A stretch of DNA of 64,000 nucleotides from Owenia fusiformis (GCA_903813345.2 CAIIXF020000008.1:38378867-38442866); one strand, 5' to 3'; positions 39,001 to 49,719 are shown, counted from the stretch's first letter. Translations and numbers: made by a program. The notes: generated by a model not told the origin, from the sequence alone.

Positions 39001-42000
39001 ACGGGTGAATATGCCATACTCACCTGCGGTATATGGCATATTCCGCAGGTGAGTATGCAATATTCCGCAGTGAATATGCGATACATTGATTTCAGTGAAT
39101 ACCCGATACTCACCTGCAGAATATGTCATACTCACTTGCGGAATATGCCATATACCGCAAGTGAATATGACATATACCGCAGGTGAAAACGTGATACAGA
39201 AAGCCTTGATTTGATTGGTTGCGAGAATCGACTCTAAATGTAAAACTACGCTGGATTACCAATAAAGTTAGTGAGTCGAGTACTAATATATGAATCCTGG
39301 ATTGATTGAATAAGTCTATTACGCGAGATTGGTGACTGATACTTCTACTAAGTTAATATATTCGAAACACAGTAGTGTTGATTCAGTAATCATTATAATA
39401 ATTCATAACGTTTTACTTGTTCGTTCAATCAATGCAATTGACAATTGCGTACTTCCGTATCACGTTCTCATTGGTTAGTGTGTATGCCATATAACGCAGG
39501 TGAATATGTCATACACCGCAAGTGAATATGCCATATTCGTTGCGGAATATGACATATTTTTGTATCGTGTTTACCGCGTAACAATCGCCATTAGATTAAA
39601 CTGTTGGATTACAAATGGCCGCCATACAGGTGACTATCTTCAGACAATCATGGGTAAATTTAACGCATGGTATTGAGACCTAAATACTTTGTCAAGTGAG
39701 AAATAAAAGACACGCTAACCTCATTCAAATAAATGAAACTGTCTGGTCTTAATCTAATGACATTGTAACACAGAAATGTCTTGCATTTTTATCAGTATGG
39801 TGCAATCATTTATTCAGCTGTCTGCCATTTCAAAATAAAAAGACGGATGAAAGTTTTACGAGTAATTGAAAGAATAACGGTTTTTAGATACAAACAAGCA
39901 CACGGATGCAGATGCTTAAATAATGGTCTGGTTCTATGTGGTTTGTCATTCGGGAAGCTAGAATATTGCATTTCATATTATTCTCTCAATAATTTGAACG
40001 AATTAAACTGTCCCATTTTCTAGCAATGCTAACAATTTAGAGTATATAACTTTTTTCCTTGCTGATTCATTTATTTTCTATTCTATTTTGAAAACATTTC
40101 ATCCACAAGAATTCCACTATATATGCAGCGATGATCGATTGTGTTCGTGATTCATGGATCCCTGCGCAAAGCGACGTCGTAGTGGTCACGTGATTAAAAA
40201 TAAAAACTGTAAAAGCAAAATAATGCCAACGAAATCTTCAAATCAATTTAAAGAATCTGATTTATGAAACATCAAACAAACAATAGTCGTTGAGGATTTG
40301 CCAAAGATATAATACAATAATACGCCAGGATAACCATATAAGGTGTCAATGAAGTCTCTTTAAAATTACAATATAAGATCTGCGTAAAATATAAAGAAAC
40401 TTTATGGACTGTACATGAGTTAAAAACCTATCCGATCTATCCTGAGATCGAAGGTTACCTGTATTTTACAGGCGACCAGGCGACCCAGGCGGGCGCTTTT
40501 ATTTTTTTCATAGGGGTGGTAGGATCAAAAACACATTCCAAAATTATTTTATTGCATGATTATCTTTGAGATTCTGTCGTCGTGTAAATATATTGCTAAC
40601 CACAATTGGAAAAAGTTCACTACCCGAATTAAAAGTAGCCAAATTGTCGTTGAAAATAAGAAATCGTGTTTACTGAAGCAAGGTTGGGATGTGTAATTGG
40701 GAGGAATCAGGACAATCCGCGCGAGGTTCGTTTTTTCTTGCTCTTCACAAGATAGCACCCATTTGTTATCCAATCGAACGAAAATCGTTCGAAATCGGGA
40801 CAAACTGAGCATGGCATAAGTAAACTGAACAATATTGCAAAATATTACACAGGATTTAAAAGGCCGAAACTGTTTGGAAAGTTCCTAAATTTAGTGTAAT
40901 TAAAATCTTGACCGGAAGTTAAAAATCCAGTGTCCTTGAGATGTAACTCCGGTAAATACCACCCCCGGTTTTAATACTTTAAAAACGAAGCCATGCCAAC
41001 TTCAATGGTGTGTATAGTAGGTTTAAGTTTATCTAGTATGGCCATTTGAGGTATATATGTAAAGCTGAGGCCAAGTACTTTCTTAATGTGCCATTTTTAG
41101 AATAAAATCGCAAGAATATAGTCCCGTAAACCGGAACTACTTTATTCGTTAATTTTCATCGGTGAAGCAGGGATTTTACTTAAAAATGAGTCCCTATGTT
41201 GGCGTAGTGATATTCAAAAATCGAGACGCAAACCCTATATTAAATATAGTGTCAAGATGAAGGTTATGTATAGGGGAACGCAGAAATATAGTCATTGTAT
41301 GGGCTAATTCGTTCGAAAATGGCGATATGTACCCCAAAACTTGAATTCTGTAATTTTGTTCAATATTTTTCAATGATTTACAGGAGTGACACCTTGACCT
41401 GACCGGAAGATGACAACAACAAGATAGGTCCAACAAGATAATGCAGCAAACTCTTTGTCAAGATCTGCCTGGAGAAAAAAGTTGCCTAGCCCTGATACCC
41501 CGGCCTGATACCATCAGTAGTGTAAGGCACTGAACGATACCATATACTTGTTTGTTTTGTTGTTGGTTAGGTAGCACGCCTGTGACGTCACAAACGATTG
41601 ACAATAATTTAAACCCTGCTTCAGTAAACTTGATTTCTTATTTTCAAGGACAATTTGGATACTTTTAATTCGGGTAGGCCTAAGGCCCAAGTATGTTAGC
41701 TTTTTTTGTTATGAAAACATATTATAATCTCAAAGATAGTCCATAAATTAATTTTGGAATGTGTTTTTGATCCTACCACCCCTATGAAAAAAATAAAAGC
41801 GCCCGCCTGGGTCGCCTGCACGCTTGTAAAATACAGGTAACCGAGATCGAACGATAAAATCCAACCCAAGCTGCTTTTGCATAATAGATGAAAATCATAC
41901 AAATTAATTATTTATTTCTAAGACGCTTTGAAGTCAAGATTGCATTTTGAATTACCTCATGAGGATCATGACTCTTGAAGCATTTCCAAAGAAGGACAAT

Positions 42001-42587
42001 GAGAGATGAATTTGGTAGACATGATTCGCCTTGTATTTTTGAAATTGGGAATTGTTGTGTAGACTTTGTATCACTTGCTGGGTGCATTTTTCCTGGGCAC
42101 ATTTTTATCAATCATACGCCAAGATAGACTACCCTGGATATTGTATTTACACTTAGAATTGTTCAGTGAAATTAGGATATGTAATCCAATGAAATAGAAA
42201 AAATGGCAGACGGACCAGTTTTGTTTTGTTGAAAAAATCAGTGGACTACAAGCACCATTTTAACCCCATAATAATAATATTACAGCTACAAGTATGGTCA
42301 CTAAAGTAATGGTTATTGTTGTTACAACTAATGTTATATACTTACAGTAATTATAATCAATATAATTATGAAGCATGGTCATTATTGGATGCAACAGCAG
42401 CATTGTATTCACATCTTAATATTGCAAACACAGCTACAAAGCATGGTCACTATTGTTCCAACAGTTATTGTACTTACAGTGAATATAGTTGAGACAAGCG
42501 TTGGATGATCGGGGAATGTTTGACTAGATTTCACTAATGCACCTGAGATCGCTGTAACATTGTTGTCCATTGTGTCGTTCAGAATGA
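26898..42587 (-). CDS. CUB-LDLa single-pass membrane protein (NETO-like order), partial multi-exon gene
   Basis: Minus-strand exons 42587-42478, 35841-35707, 32571-32412, 27766-27629 and 27050-26898 have GT-AG borders, and their phases (1-0, 0-0, 0-1, 1-1, 1-1) join without a break. The product reads: an N-glycosylatable segment, one CUB domain over the first three exons, one LDL-receptor class A repeat with six cysteines, a short stalk, a transmembrane helix, and a basic cytoplasmic start. CUB-LDLa-TM is the membrane-proximal order of NETO receptor auxiliary subunits, so a cell-surface adaptor or co-receptor role is likely but not shown. The 5' part (signal peptide, possibly another CUB) and the last exon are not identified. 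A further exon at 24336-24259 fits the phase. The gene is tail-to-tail with the nucleotidyltransferase-TPR gene, and its introns are full of transposons. Confidence 0.85.
27158..27295 (+). repeat. Interspersed repeat (partner 62445-62545)
   Basis: It shares ATCTCAAA..TAAGGYCATATAT, GTTTAAAAA and TGTTCAATTTGAAG with 62445-62545, where the same unit precedes an AGCTCACATGGTGAGCT boundary. It lies in the intron between the transmembrane and LDLa exons. Confidence 0.65.
27629..27766 (-). CDS. LDL-receptor class A exon
   Basis: 138 bp between CTATTTTTAG and ATGGG|GTAGGA, phase 1-1 as is usual for LDLa exons. It encodes CNGSSSFSC....CIDKNLQC-DG...C....SDEFNC, six cysteines in the standard order and the C-terminal SDE that helps bind calcium. 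The aspartate usually found just before the fifth cysteine is Asn here (RNC), so calcium binding may be weaker. Confidence 0.92.
27800..30395. other. Intron sequence with TGACCTTGACCTT-rich tracts
   Basis: No exon found. 27430-28760 is rich in GACCTTGACC-type words that recur in dispersed repeats. A short hairpin (ACAGGCCTCCAG ... CTGGAGGCCTCTGT) lies near 30040-30100. Confidence 0.4.
30403..30722. mobile_element. MITE of the GAGGAGGG family, copy 1
   Basis: Ends TGAGGAGGGGGACCCC and GTTCTCCCTCCTCTT are imperfect inverted repeats. AAACATA at 30396-30402 and 30723-30729 is the target duplication (7 bp, or 8 with one mismatch). It shares ATGACATCGTCGCTGATTGG with copy 2 at 32165-32405. About 8 bp of duplication suggests a hAT-type mobiliser. 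Confidence 0.8.
31133..31553. mobile_element. MITE with GATGYGAGTAG ends, copy 2
   Basis: GATGTGAGTAG and CTACTCGCATC bound 421 bp that align in reverse complement with 17291-17681. Confidence 0.8.
32165..32405. mobile_element. MITE of the GAGGAGGG family, copy 2, inserted in a splice donor
   Basis: The 241-bp element with ends AAGGGGGGAGAAACCCC and GGGGTTTTCCACCTCTTG is flanked by the perfect 8-bp duplication CATTACCT (32157-32164 and 32406-32413). On the minus strand that duplication is AG|GTAATG, the donor of CUB exon 3, so the donor is now present on both sides of the element. Confidence 0.85.
32412..32571 (-). CDS. CUB domain exon 3 (C-terminal part)
   Basis: 160 bp between TTATTTTCAG and GTCGAG|GTAATG, phase 0-1. 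It encodes YRYCGDL (fourth CUB cysteine with the CG hallmark) and the closing GFSFHLTAY, typical of the last CUB strand. One N-glycosylation site (N-M-S). It follows the 35707-35841 exon in frame and hands one G to the LDLa exon. Confidence 0.9.
32732..33021. mobile_element. MITE with AGGATTGGCTCCC ends, copy 2
   Basis: Left end AGGATTGGCTCCC is intact, the right end GGGATCAAATCCT has two changes. The body matches 18623-18910. TTGCGATC occurs close to both ends and may be the remains of a target duplication. Confidence 0.8.
33022..34860. other. Intron sequence, nothing recognised
   Basis: AT-rich sequence within the CUB-LDLa gene. No exon, inverted repeat or tandem array could be supported. 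Confidence 0.4.
34870..35240. repeat. Degenerate CCATACCA minisatellite
   Basis: About nine occurrences of CCATACCA or close variants, often 29-45 bp apart, within a stretch of otherwise diverged unit sequence. Confidence 0.6.
35707..35841 (-). CDS. CUB domain exon 2 (middle part)
   Basis: 135 bp between TTTACTTGCAG and AATAAG|GTAAAT, phase 0-0. It encodes FQLEFKQFDV....GCEDYLTI, the CUB pattern of a hydrophobic strand followed by C-x-D-Y-L and the next strand. This is the third canonical CUB cysteine, which pairs with the CG cysteine of the next exon. Two further cysteines (TICE, DHCK) are not part of the standard set. Confidence 0.9.
36386..36706. repeat. Foldback element
   Basis: ACTCGGGTATCCCCAAAAAA at the left and its reverse complement TTTTTGAGATACCCGTAT at the right begin arms of about 80 bp with several mismatches. 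No ORF. Confidence 0.65.
37012..38110 (+). mobile_element. Mariner-family relic
   Basis: CGAGGGGTGATCCAAAAGTC at the left is mirrored by GACTTTTGGATCACCCCTCG at the right, with TA at 37010-37011 and 38111-38112. The inverted repeats extend about 40 bp with few mismatches. 1099 bp, shorter than a full mariner (about 1.3 kb), with a decayed transposase inside. It lies in the intron between CUB exons 1 and 2. Confidence 0.93.
37355..37636 (+). pseudogene. Mariner transposase remnant
   Basis: A 93-codon frame ends with ARYSLDMAPCDFLSF followed by a basic stretch, corresponding to the YSPDLAPxDFxLF block of mariner transposases, which includes the last catalytic Asp. The N-terminal DNA-binding half is not recognisable. 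Non-functional. Confidence 0.75.
38953..39583. mobile_element. TIR element packed with subterminal repeats
   Basis: TGTTACGCGGTA at 38953 and TACCGCGTAACA ending at 39583 are flanked by the 5-bp duplication ATCGC (38948-38952, 39584-39588). Inside both ends, but not in the middle, lie about eleven short units of the type CACCTGCGG-ATATGNCATA in alternating orientation, about eight on the left and three or four on the right. The centre (39190-39470) is unique AT-rich sequence without an ORF. 631 bp. Confidence 0.85.
40453..41842. mobile_element. Non-autonomous Mutator-like element with long TIRs
   Basis: A 9-bp duplication GAGATCGAA (40444-40452 and 41843-41851) flanks 1390 bp whose ends are long inverted repeats. 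GGTTACCTGTATTTTACA starts both, and similarity continues through GACCCAGGCGGGCGCTTTTA and on to about 230 bp from each end (GTTTACTGAAGCAAGG and its complement). Long TIRs with a 9-bp duplication are the hallmark of MULEs. No transposase is encoded. Confidence 0.88.
42178..42271 (+). repeat. Interspersed repeat (partner 14724-14832)
   Basis: Same order of shared words as the partner copy: ATGTAATCCAATG, GACGGACCAG, GTTGAAAAAATCAGTGGA, AACCCCAT. Confidence 0.6.
42478..42587 (-). CDS. CUB domain exon 1 (N-terminal part)
   Basis: 110 bp between TTTCTTTTTCAG and TTCACT|GTAAGT, phase 1-0. It encodes ILNDTMDNNVTAISGALVKS and continues to HPTLVSTIFT. Joined to the next exon, the order G-x-L..S...FPDHP......F.. 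followed by EGQQFQLEFKQF matches the first strands of a CUB domain. The two cysteines usual in this part are missing, as in some CUBs that keep only the second disulphide. Two N-glycosylation sites (N-D-T, N-V-T). No upstream exon was found in the window. Confidence 0.8.
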
Positions 42588-42706
42588 CTGAAAAAGAAAA
42601 GTACATATGAATGCACTACCTTCGAAAGGTTTGGCAACCAAATAAGTTATGAATTAAATGACAAAAAATGTAAAAATAGTTCTGAGAACATTTTTAGAAC
42701 ATACTA

Positions 42707-43200
42707 ACACCCCAGTCACATTTGTCGCACGGCGGCCGCAAGTCGACCGCAGAACAATTAAATCGGTGAATTTCTGCGGCGAGCGTAGAAAAACTACGCT
42801 CGCCTTGCGGCCTCCGTACGGCGTATGCAGATTTTTACAGGCCACAGGGAAGGCGTAGAAATTATAACTCGGAGTTATAATATTTGTTCATTTCTGAGGT
42901 CCCCGTAGAAATCAACTGGCTCAACAAGATTGAATCATTATTTGTCAATGTTTCACGATCACTTTTCATTTGATATTACATCTTAGCACTTTGAATAACA
43001 TTTATAAATTGTCCTGATGTAAATAAAATGAAAAAAAACTATTATTTATCAATAGAAATTTAAAATTCACTGTGCGGCTGCCGTGGGAAATGTGACTGCA
43101 AAAGTATGAGAGCGCAGAAATTCTGCGGCGAGCGTAGAAAAGCTACTGGCTGCAGAAATGATAGACCGCAAGGTCGCCGTAGGAAATGTGACTGGGGTGT
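42707..43200. mobile_element. MITE with ACACCCCAGTCACATTT ends
   Basis: ACACCCCAGTCACATTT and its complement AAATGTGACTGGGGTGT bound 494 bp, with TA outside each end. GC-rich subterminal words TTTCTGCGGCGAGCGTAGAA occur near both ends. Decayed relatives of the end sequence are visible at 14104 and 24732. Confidence 0.88.
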
Positions 43201-46200
43201 TAATACTCAAATGAAAGTTCGAAAAAACTTTTGGATAAATGCCCTAAAAACTAAAAATCCATGAGTGATATTTGGATACTTAAAAAAGTACTTCACCAAC
43301 TTTGCACGGGGCCTTCAACATTGATTGAGCACCCCATTTCGTATTCTTGAAAACTAAAGAATTAAAACCAAAGAGAAAAATTGCACCACTTTCAAATCTC
43401 CCCAGAGTATTTCCTAAATGACTTCACCCGGGTCTCATTCTGCAAAATCAGTCCTAATAGCAGGAGAAGCCACAGTTACTTCACGATCGTAGAAAGACAA
43501 GACAAGACACAAGACAAGTTCCATAAAATACTGAATACCACAGACCCACCAGGCACAACGATCCTATATATAAGATGGTTCGTGCATTCAAAGAAGCTGT
43601 TTTGAAATGAATGGTTATGACAATCCACAACGATGACAAATATTCAAGGTATGAATCATTAAACAAGTAATTAGTCCTCAAATCCAGTTCTTGCATGCAG
43701 GCTAGATGTTTTGTGATATAAAAACGAATCTTTTTGACATAGCTAATAATTTTTATGGATTGGTATATGTACACTCATAGGGGATACTAGCTAGATTAAT
43801 GATAACAATATAGCAACTAAAAACCCTAACCAAAATAAATTACAATTTTTACTGTCTGCATAGTTGCTTATTTATCAATTATATCAATGTTCAGTGTACA
43901 GGCAACTGACACCCTAAATTGATTTAAAAAATCCATTTGTTTACAGATACGGATGCCACCAATAAATACTATTCCCATAGGCCAAATTTTCATTATCATC
44001 CTGAAATTTCCTTTTACAGGCCTGAATCGCAAAATACTCTGATATTAAAGAATAAAAGCGTATGAACAAAGTGTAGACTATCATCAATCAATCATTTTTG
44101 CCCTTGGGAGATAATCTGCCAACAGATGTAGATAAATCATTAAGGTTATATGTTGAATGGGAATCTTCTTTTTTATGAGTGTTGACAGAATGGATGCTTC
44201 TGTAGAAAGAATCAGTATGATCTTGGCCTTGTGTTCCTTGTTGGAATATTATCACATATCCTAAAAGACAGCCGTTAAAGATAATAAGTCTCTCAAAAGA
44301 TTTTCTGCATTTTTGTTTTCGTTGCCATTCTTTAATTTCGTTATATACATGTCCAATGAAGTAGAATGAGCATAATTTCAGAAATTTAAATATAATAATG
44401 TGTTCGCTCTCGTCAATTTCTACTCAAAAGCAGTAACGAAATTTTCTTTATTATTTAGTTGAATGAATTCGGCATGTTGAGTAACGTGCATTTCATATTT
44501 GAAAAACAAATCAAGAAACTAACGTCTGCGTAATTTGTATGCAATATGAAGCAGCCAGCCTTTATGACCGATCCAATTTTTCTTGGAAAGATTTCAGAGC
44601 TGATCAAAGTATTCAAACAGTGCATGAAATTACTCTAAAAATAGTTCATTCGCAAAGTAAAAGAGGAGTGGAAAGAAATAGACATTGCTACATAGACATT
44701 ACATTAAAAGAATGAAATCACCAAATATAAAGTGGTTTTGATGTAAGTTTTTTTCGAAAATCTATAGAACTATTGCACTTATGAAAGCACTGTTGCCTGA
44801 GAGAGAATGGACAGAGCGATCATCCCATTTCACACTATTTCTCTCTAAAATTTGAATGAACTGTTACATTTTCTTGAATTTCCATCTCATTAAGAGTGTT
44901 AACTACATGTCTGTTTACTTTCCTCCTCGCTTGTTCCACTCATTTCCACTCTATTTTGCATTTGAAAATGTGATCATCCTGCTCTTTTTTTACCGGACCG
45001 CAATCTATATTTCCCTCACTGTACCTAACATGGTTTACGACTGGCGCATCAATAATTTACATTAATGACAGAGATATGTTCTCCATCAGCTCGTTACTAA
45101 ACAAGATTTATGTTTCTGCAACAAACTATATGCCATACTTGTAATTAATTTGCAAAGATGTATTTTTATTGGATTTATAGATTGAATTATTGTAACCTAG
45201 CTACCGTGACCTAATTGTATGTTAAAGTTTAGAAGGATTGCTCAGTTTGGTTCAGGTAGACGATGTGTTTGTGACGCCACACTGTTTAAAGCGATTAAAG
45301 AATTGGTAACATAGAAAATTTAGACATGCCCAGTTTTTGATATATCTATGGTTTCGATATAGGAATGTTCTCATTTTAGATTAAATGAAATAATTTACGT
45401 AAACGAGAAAACGTCATAACAAAATAGTCATTATCCAAAGAGCAAAAACTTGAAGATTGGTTTGACACAGAAGGGTGTCATCCCAGCATCCCATTCGGCA
45501 CACTTAATCATAAAAAAACAATTTAGAAGGGCTGGTCTTACAAAATCTCAAACTTCCAAATGATTTGATCATACCGAATATTTGGATCTGTGAAATAATC
45601 AATAACAATGGAAGAATATGGAATTGAAATCCATTCAAGATGACCAGACAGTGTTTAATCGAAATTGGATTACAGTAAGCCAAATTCAGACGAATATTAG
45701 TTAGAGTTTATAATTTGATTATGTACCAGTGAATGCTATTTGTTTTTGGAGCCTGATTTTGAATTTATCAATTTTCAGTTCACTAATGGGTAGGCTAAAT
45801 TATCTAATATAAATTCATTTCTTTTAGTTCTGTAATTAAAAGGTATATATTTGCGAATTGCTCCCAAAGTTTTTACCATTTATAGACGCGTGATATTCTA
45901 TTAAGCGTTCACAGTAAAGAGCATATCAGTGATCACATTTATAGTTTATCTTAGATTTTAATGAATCCATTTATAATTGACATTTAGTTACCCTACTCTA
46001 ATTTTCAAAGGTATCAATGTTCCCATTGAAATTTAGATGATTTCAATTTTCATAATTGTTCACATTTTGTCAAATGACAGAGCTACAAAAAAATTAAGAA
46101 TTCAAGGTCAGATGTCTATAGATGCGTTACCATGTTAACGGAATGCTACAACAGAGCAAACAAAGAGAATTGGCAAGGGCATCCACTAGAAATTGAACCT

Positions 46201-46680
46201 CAAATTGAACCTCAATTGTTACCCTTCCAAACAGTTGGATGCCACTAATCAAGACACCGATACGCAAGGCTGTTGTTGTTATAGGAAGGCATCATCTTCG
46301 CACGCGCGGTTTTCACTGCATTCATCGACCGACGGGAGCCGAGTGAACGAAGATGGGAAGGCATGGTTCGCCGACTATTTAGAAGCTTGGCCGTTATTCA
46401 ACCTTTGTCTCCTTCAACACGTTAATTGATTTCGCCGTCAAAACATGTTCCATTGAGCTCTTCCGGTAATTACCTTACGCACAAAGAATGTTCAAATCGA
46501 AACGTCTAATAATAAACCTCTGAGTGTAACTTGATATCATATTTATTACATACATGTGTAATAATAAGCAATAAATTTTTAATAATACGCTTTTTTGTCC
46601 TCGTATTAACATTAAGAACTAGTGATATCATTAACTGGGCCGAGCTCTATTTAAGAATTTCGATTGTATCAATAATTCAG
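43201..46680. other. Intergenic stretch, nothing recognised
   Basis: No exon, tandem repeat or inverted repeat could be supported in these 3.5 kb. Confidence 0.4.
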
Positions 46681-46681
46681 A

Positions 46682-46845
46682 TGTATCATATCATGCCATA
46701 TAGTATCGTATCGAATCGTATCGTATCACAGTATATTATATCATGTCATATCAAATCAAATCGTATCGTATCAGATTATATCATATCATTCCATATCGTA
46801 TCATACCATATCATAAATACTATCATACCATATTGTATCTTATTC
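46682..46845. repeat. ATCRT pentanucleotide-like satellite
   Basis: TATCATATCGTATCATATCA-like runs of ATCAT/ATCGT units with interruptions. A second short patch lies at about 47245-47282. Confidence 0.85.
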
Positions 46846-46945
46846 CACAGTTAGCATGATATTCAAAGGATAACATGTCAAAATAAAAACGGTATTTTTG
46901 TAATCAGTGGTAGAATATGATATTTTTGACAAATGTTCACTTAAC

Positions 46946-46971
46946 CATAGCATACGGCGCCGTATGCTATG
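46946..46971. repeat. Perfect 26-bp palindrome
   Basis: CATAGCATACGGC is immediately followed by its reverse complement GCCGTATGCTATG with no spacer. Confidence 0.95.
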
Positions 46972-47110
46972 AATTATTGATTTTTGCTACTTCAGACTCA
47001 AAACGAGGCGAAGTGTCAACATCGCCGGATCGTTTGGAAAATTCGAATTAAATCACTTAATTTCCAACGATTCTGATGCTGTCTTTATAACTATGGAATA
47101 TAAAGAACAT

Positions 47111-47240
47111 CCTATGATTTACTCGTGATATGATTTTAATCTACTCATGGATATTGATATCTGCACTCTCTCGCTACGCTCGCTCGTGCAGATATCATAT
47201 CCATTCATGGATAAAAATCATATCACTCATAAATCTTAGG
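47111..47240. repeat. Foldback element (130 bp)
   Basis: Arms of about 55 bp, starting CCTATGATTTACTCGTGATA and ending with GATATCTGCAC / GTGCAGATATC around a loop TCTCTCGCTACGCTCGCTC. Confidence 0.8.
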
Positions 47241-47634
47241 ATATCCTCTATATATCATGTCATATCATATCGTATCATAAATATCCACTGTATGGAATAA
47301 ATGTATCTTCGCAAGCCAATAATGTGCAAAAGTAGGCTTGTTTCCCCTTATTTAGAATATTGTTTCATCGTACGATGATTTATATATGGAAATAAAATAA
47401 CCTTTTTCATACAATATAATATTGAAATAAATCAGCCAGGCTAAATTCATATACAATGTACTCGGGCATCTATGTCTATATGGCTATCAGTTTCTAATTC
47501 TCTCTTCAACCTGTATTGTAATGACTTCAGTATGAATGAAATGTTCCTTGGTGTTCTGGTCTTGGATTGTGTTATCGGTTCTTGAATGGTGGGGGAAAGG
47601 GGGTATTAGACATTGTTTCTTTTCACGTTAGAGC

Positions 47635-47946
47635 CACGCGGTACAAACTTCGAGCGTTAATTTGAATTTTTGACCTACCGGATGTTTGAAAATCAAGGAT
47701 TACGAGTCTCATACTGCACCGTTTTTCTTCAAACTTGTTCCATTCAAAGCATCACAAAAATCCCTTTCTGATGGTACATTATTCTCCTAATCAGAGTTCC
47801 TACTTCCAGCGGCATTTTGGTCCCCAGCTGTAAGAAGGCCTTCTAACAGCTGGGTACCAAAACGCTGCTTGAGACTCGTAATCCTTGATTTTCAAGCAGC
47901 TGGTAGGTCAAAAATTCAAATTAACGGTCGAAGTTTGTACCGCTTG
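47635..47946. mobile_element. CACGCGG-family MITE, copy 1
   Basis: CACGCGGTACAAACTTCGAG at the left and CGAAGTTTGTACCGCTTG at the right bound 312 bp flanked by the 5-bp duplication AGAGC (47630-47634 and 47947-47951). The arms (about 90 bp) run through TTAATTTGAATTTTTGACCT. Same family as 57474-57827. Confidence 0.9.
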
Positions 47947-48306
47947 AGAGCATGGTTTTGGGATATATGGGGTTTGTGTTTCTTGACAGGTATGCACTTA
48001 GAGTTTGCTTTTTCTTGCTGAGTTCCATTACAACTTTTGGTCCTTTCCCTTTGGCACTCGTGCTTATATATTCATGAATACGTTGTGCATCATGGAGATA
48101 TGGTTGGATGCCCTCCAAAATGAAGTTAGTGTAAATTATTTACAATGACTGTCGTACTGGAGAAATTATTAAATACAGTAAATATGATATATCGCACTTA
48201 ACACGGATATAAAGGTCAATATCTTATTCTGATATAATGATTTTAGATGGATATATCATTTTTCTTTTAATATGATTAAAACGCTGCTATAGTGTACATT
48301 AAGGTA

Positions 48307-49141
48307 CACTCCCCTCCATAAGTTTGGCGACCTTAGCTCCACCATTGAACTACGTGTTGAAGCCTCTTTACCTTTGAATGTATTTACCTAACCTACGATG
48401 AAAAAACTTATACTATTGATGGAAACGTAATTTGACTGAATTATTTTACTTCAATTCCAATAGGGATAAATTTGATTGATTTTTGAAAATCGACATTCCC
48501 ATGTTAACCAATGGGAAATGGTAGGTTTGCTGCAAGTCATATGACAGAATATCTATCCATCCGACTTCTTGCAAAAATACAAGTTAGGTAGGCAATTGAT
48601 ACTTTTGTTAACAAAAACATGATATGTTTCTCCAGGTTCAACAAAGTTATATGTCTTTAAATAGGTCAAAATTGTTTTTCAAAAAAACCTCTCCCATTGA
48701 AATAGCACAGGAGGCGAAAAATGATTATCAAAAATGACCTTGAAGCCTGTAACTTTAATATTCATCATGTAAACTAAACACTTAGTGTAAAAAAGTTAGC
48801 CAATTCAATTTTCTATATAAAGATATTTTTGCTGAATCTTTTACCGAATAGATATCCTGATTTCTAATTTGCCCCGAACCCACCATTTCTCATTGGTTTA
48901 CATGGGAATGATGATTTTCAAAAATTCATCAAATTAATCATCAATTTTCGATCTATTGTAATTGAGGGAAGTACTGGGAAGGTTTGGAGGTATTGGAAAT
49001 AAAGTCAAATTACGTTTCCATCAATAACATACATGTAAGTATATTCATTGTAGGTTAAGTAAATAAAAATTCGAACGTAAAGAGGCTTTAACACGTAGTT
49101 CAATAGGGGAGCTATGATTGCCAAACTTATGGGGAGGAGTG
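48307..49141. mobile_element. Long-armed MITE with CACTCC...AAGTTTGGC ends, copy 1
   Basis: CACTCCCCTCCATAAGTTTG at the left is mirrored by CATAAG..-type CTTATGGGGAGGAGTG at the right, TA on both outer sides. The arms are about 235 bp (shared TTGATGGAAACGTAATTTGA) around a spacer of about 350 bp. Confidence 0.88.
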
Positions 49142-49719
49142 TAGCTCGTTTTTAAAATTGTGTCACTGTGTTGGACGTGTAATCGTTGAAAAAAGAAAGA
49201 TAAAAACAAGTACGATAGTCTTGCACCAAGTTCTTGTCCCTCCCAGCTCTCTTAGAAACTTAATAGGGCGAGACCTTGACGAAAGAGTACGACGAAATCG
49301 TAAGACATTTCAACTTAAGTTAACAACTGTAGCTTACGGAAACAGCACCTCTGCGTGCGGGTAAGACATCGAATTCTAGTAGCTTAATTCTATTACACTG
49401 ATGTATGAGGTCTTAGAAGATCATTAAATAGACACCTTAGGACAACGATCTTTCTGTCTTAATACCCCAATGATAATGAATGTGACACGAGCCTAATCCG
49501 AGTAAAGAATATGTCTTAATGTTTTCATGGTTAACCATACAGCGCAAGTGTGGCGAGGCCAACATGAGGCGTCAGTGTTGACCTCCCATTATCTCCCGGA
49601 GGAGGACCCAATCATTAGTGAAAATGAGGGAGCTAAAAATTTAACGATATATTTCGTTATACGCAGTAATAAAGGCCGCCGTGTGGCACGAATCCCTTGT
49701 TCCAAAAAACGAAAAGCTA

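Noticed and set aside
43481-43774. 97-codon minus-strand hydrophobic frame considered as signal-peptide exon of the CUB gene
   Set aside because: No in-phase donor leading to the CUB exon at 42587, and the frame overlaps a short GACAAGACA repeat.
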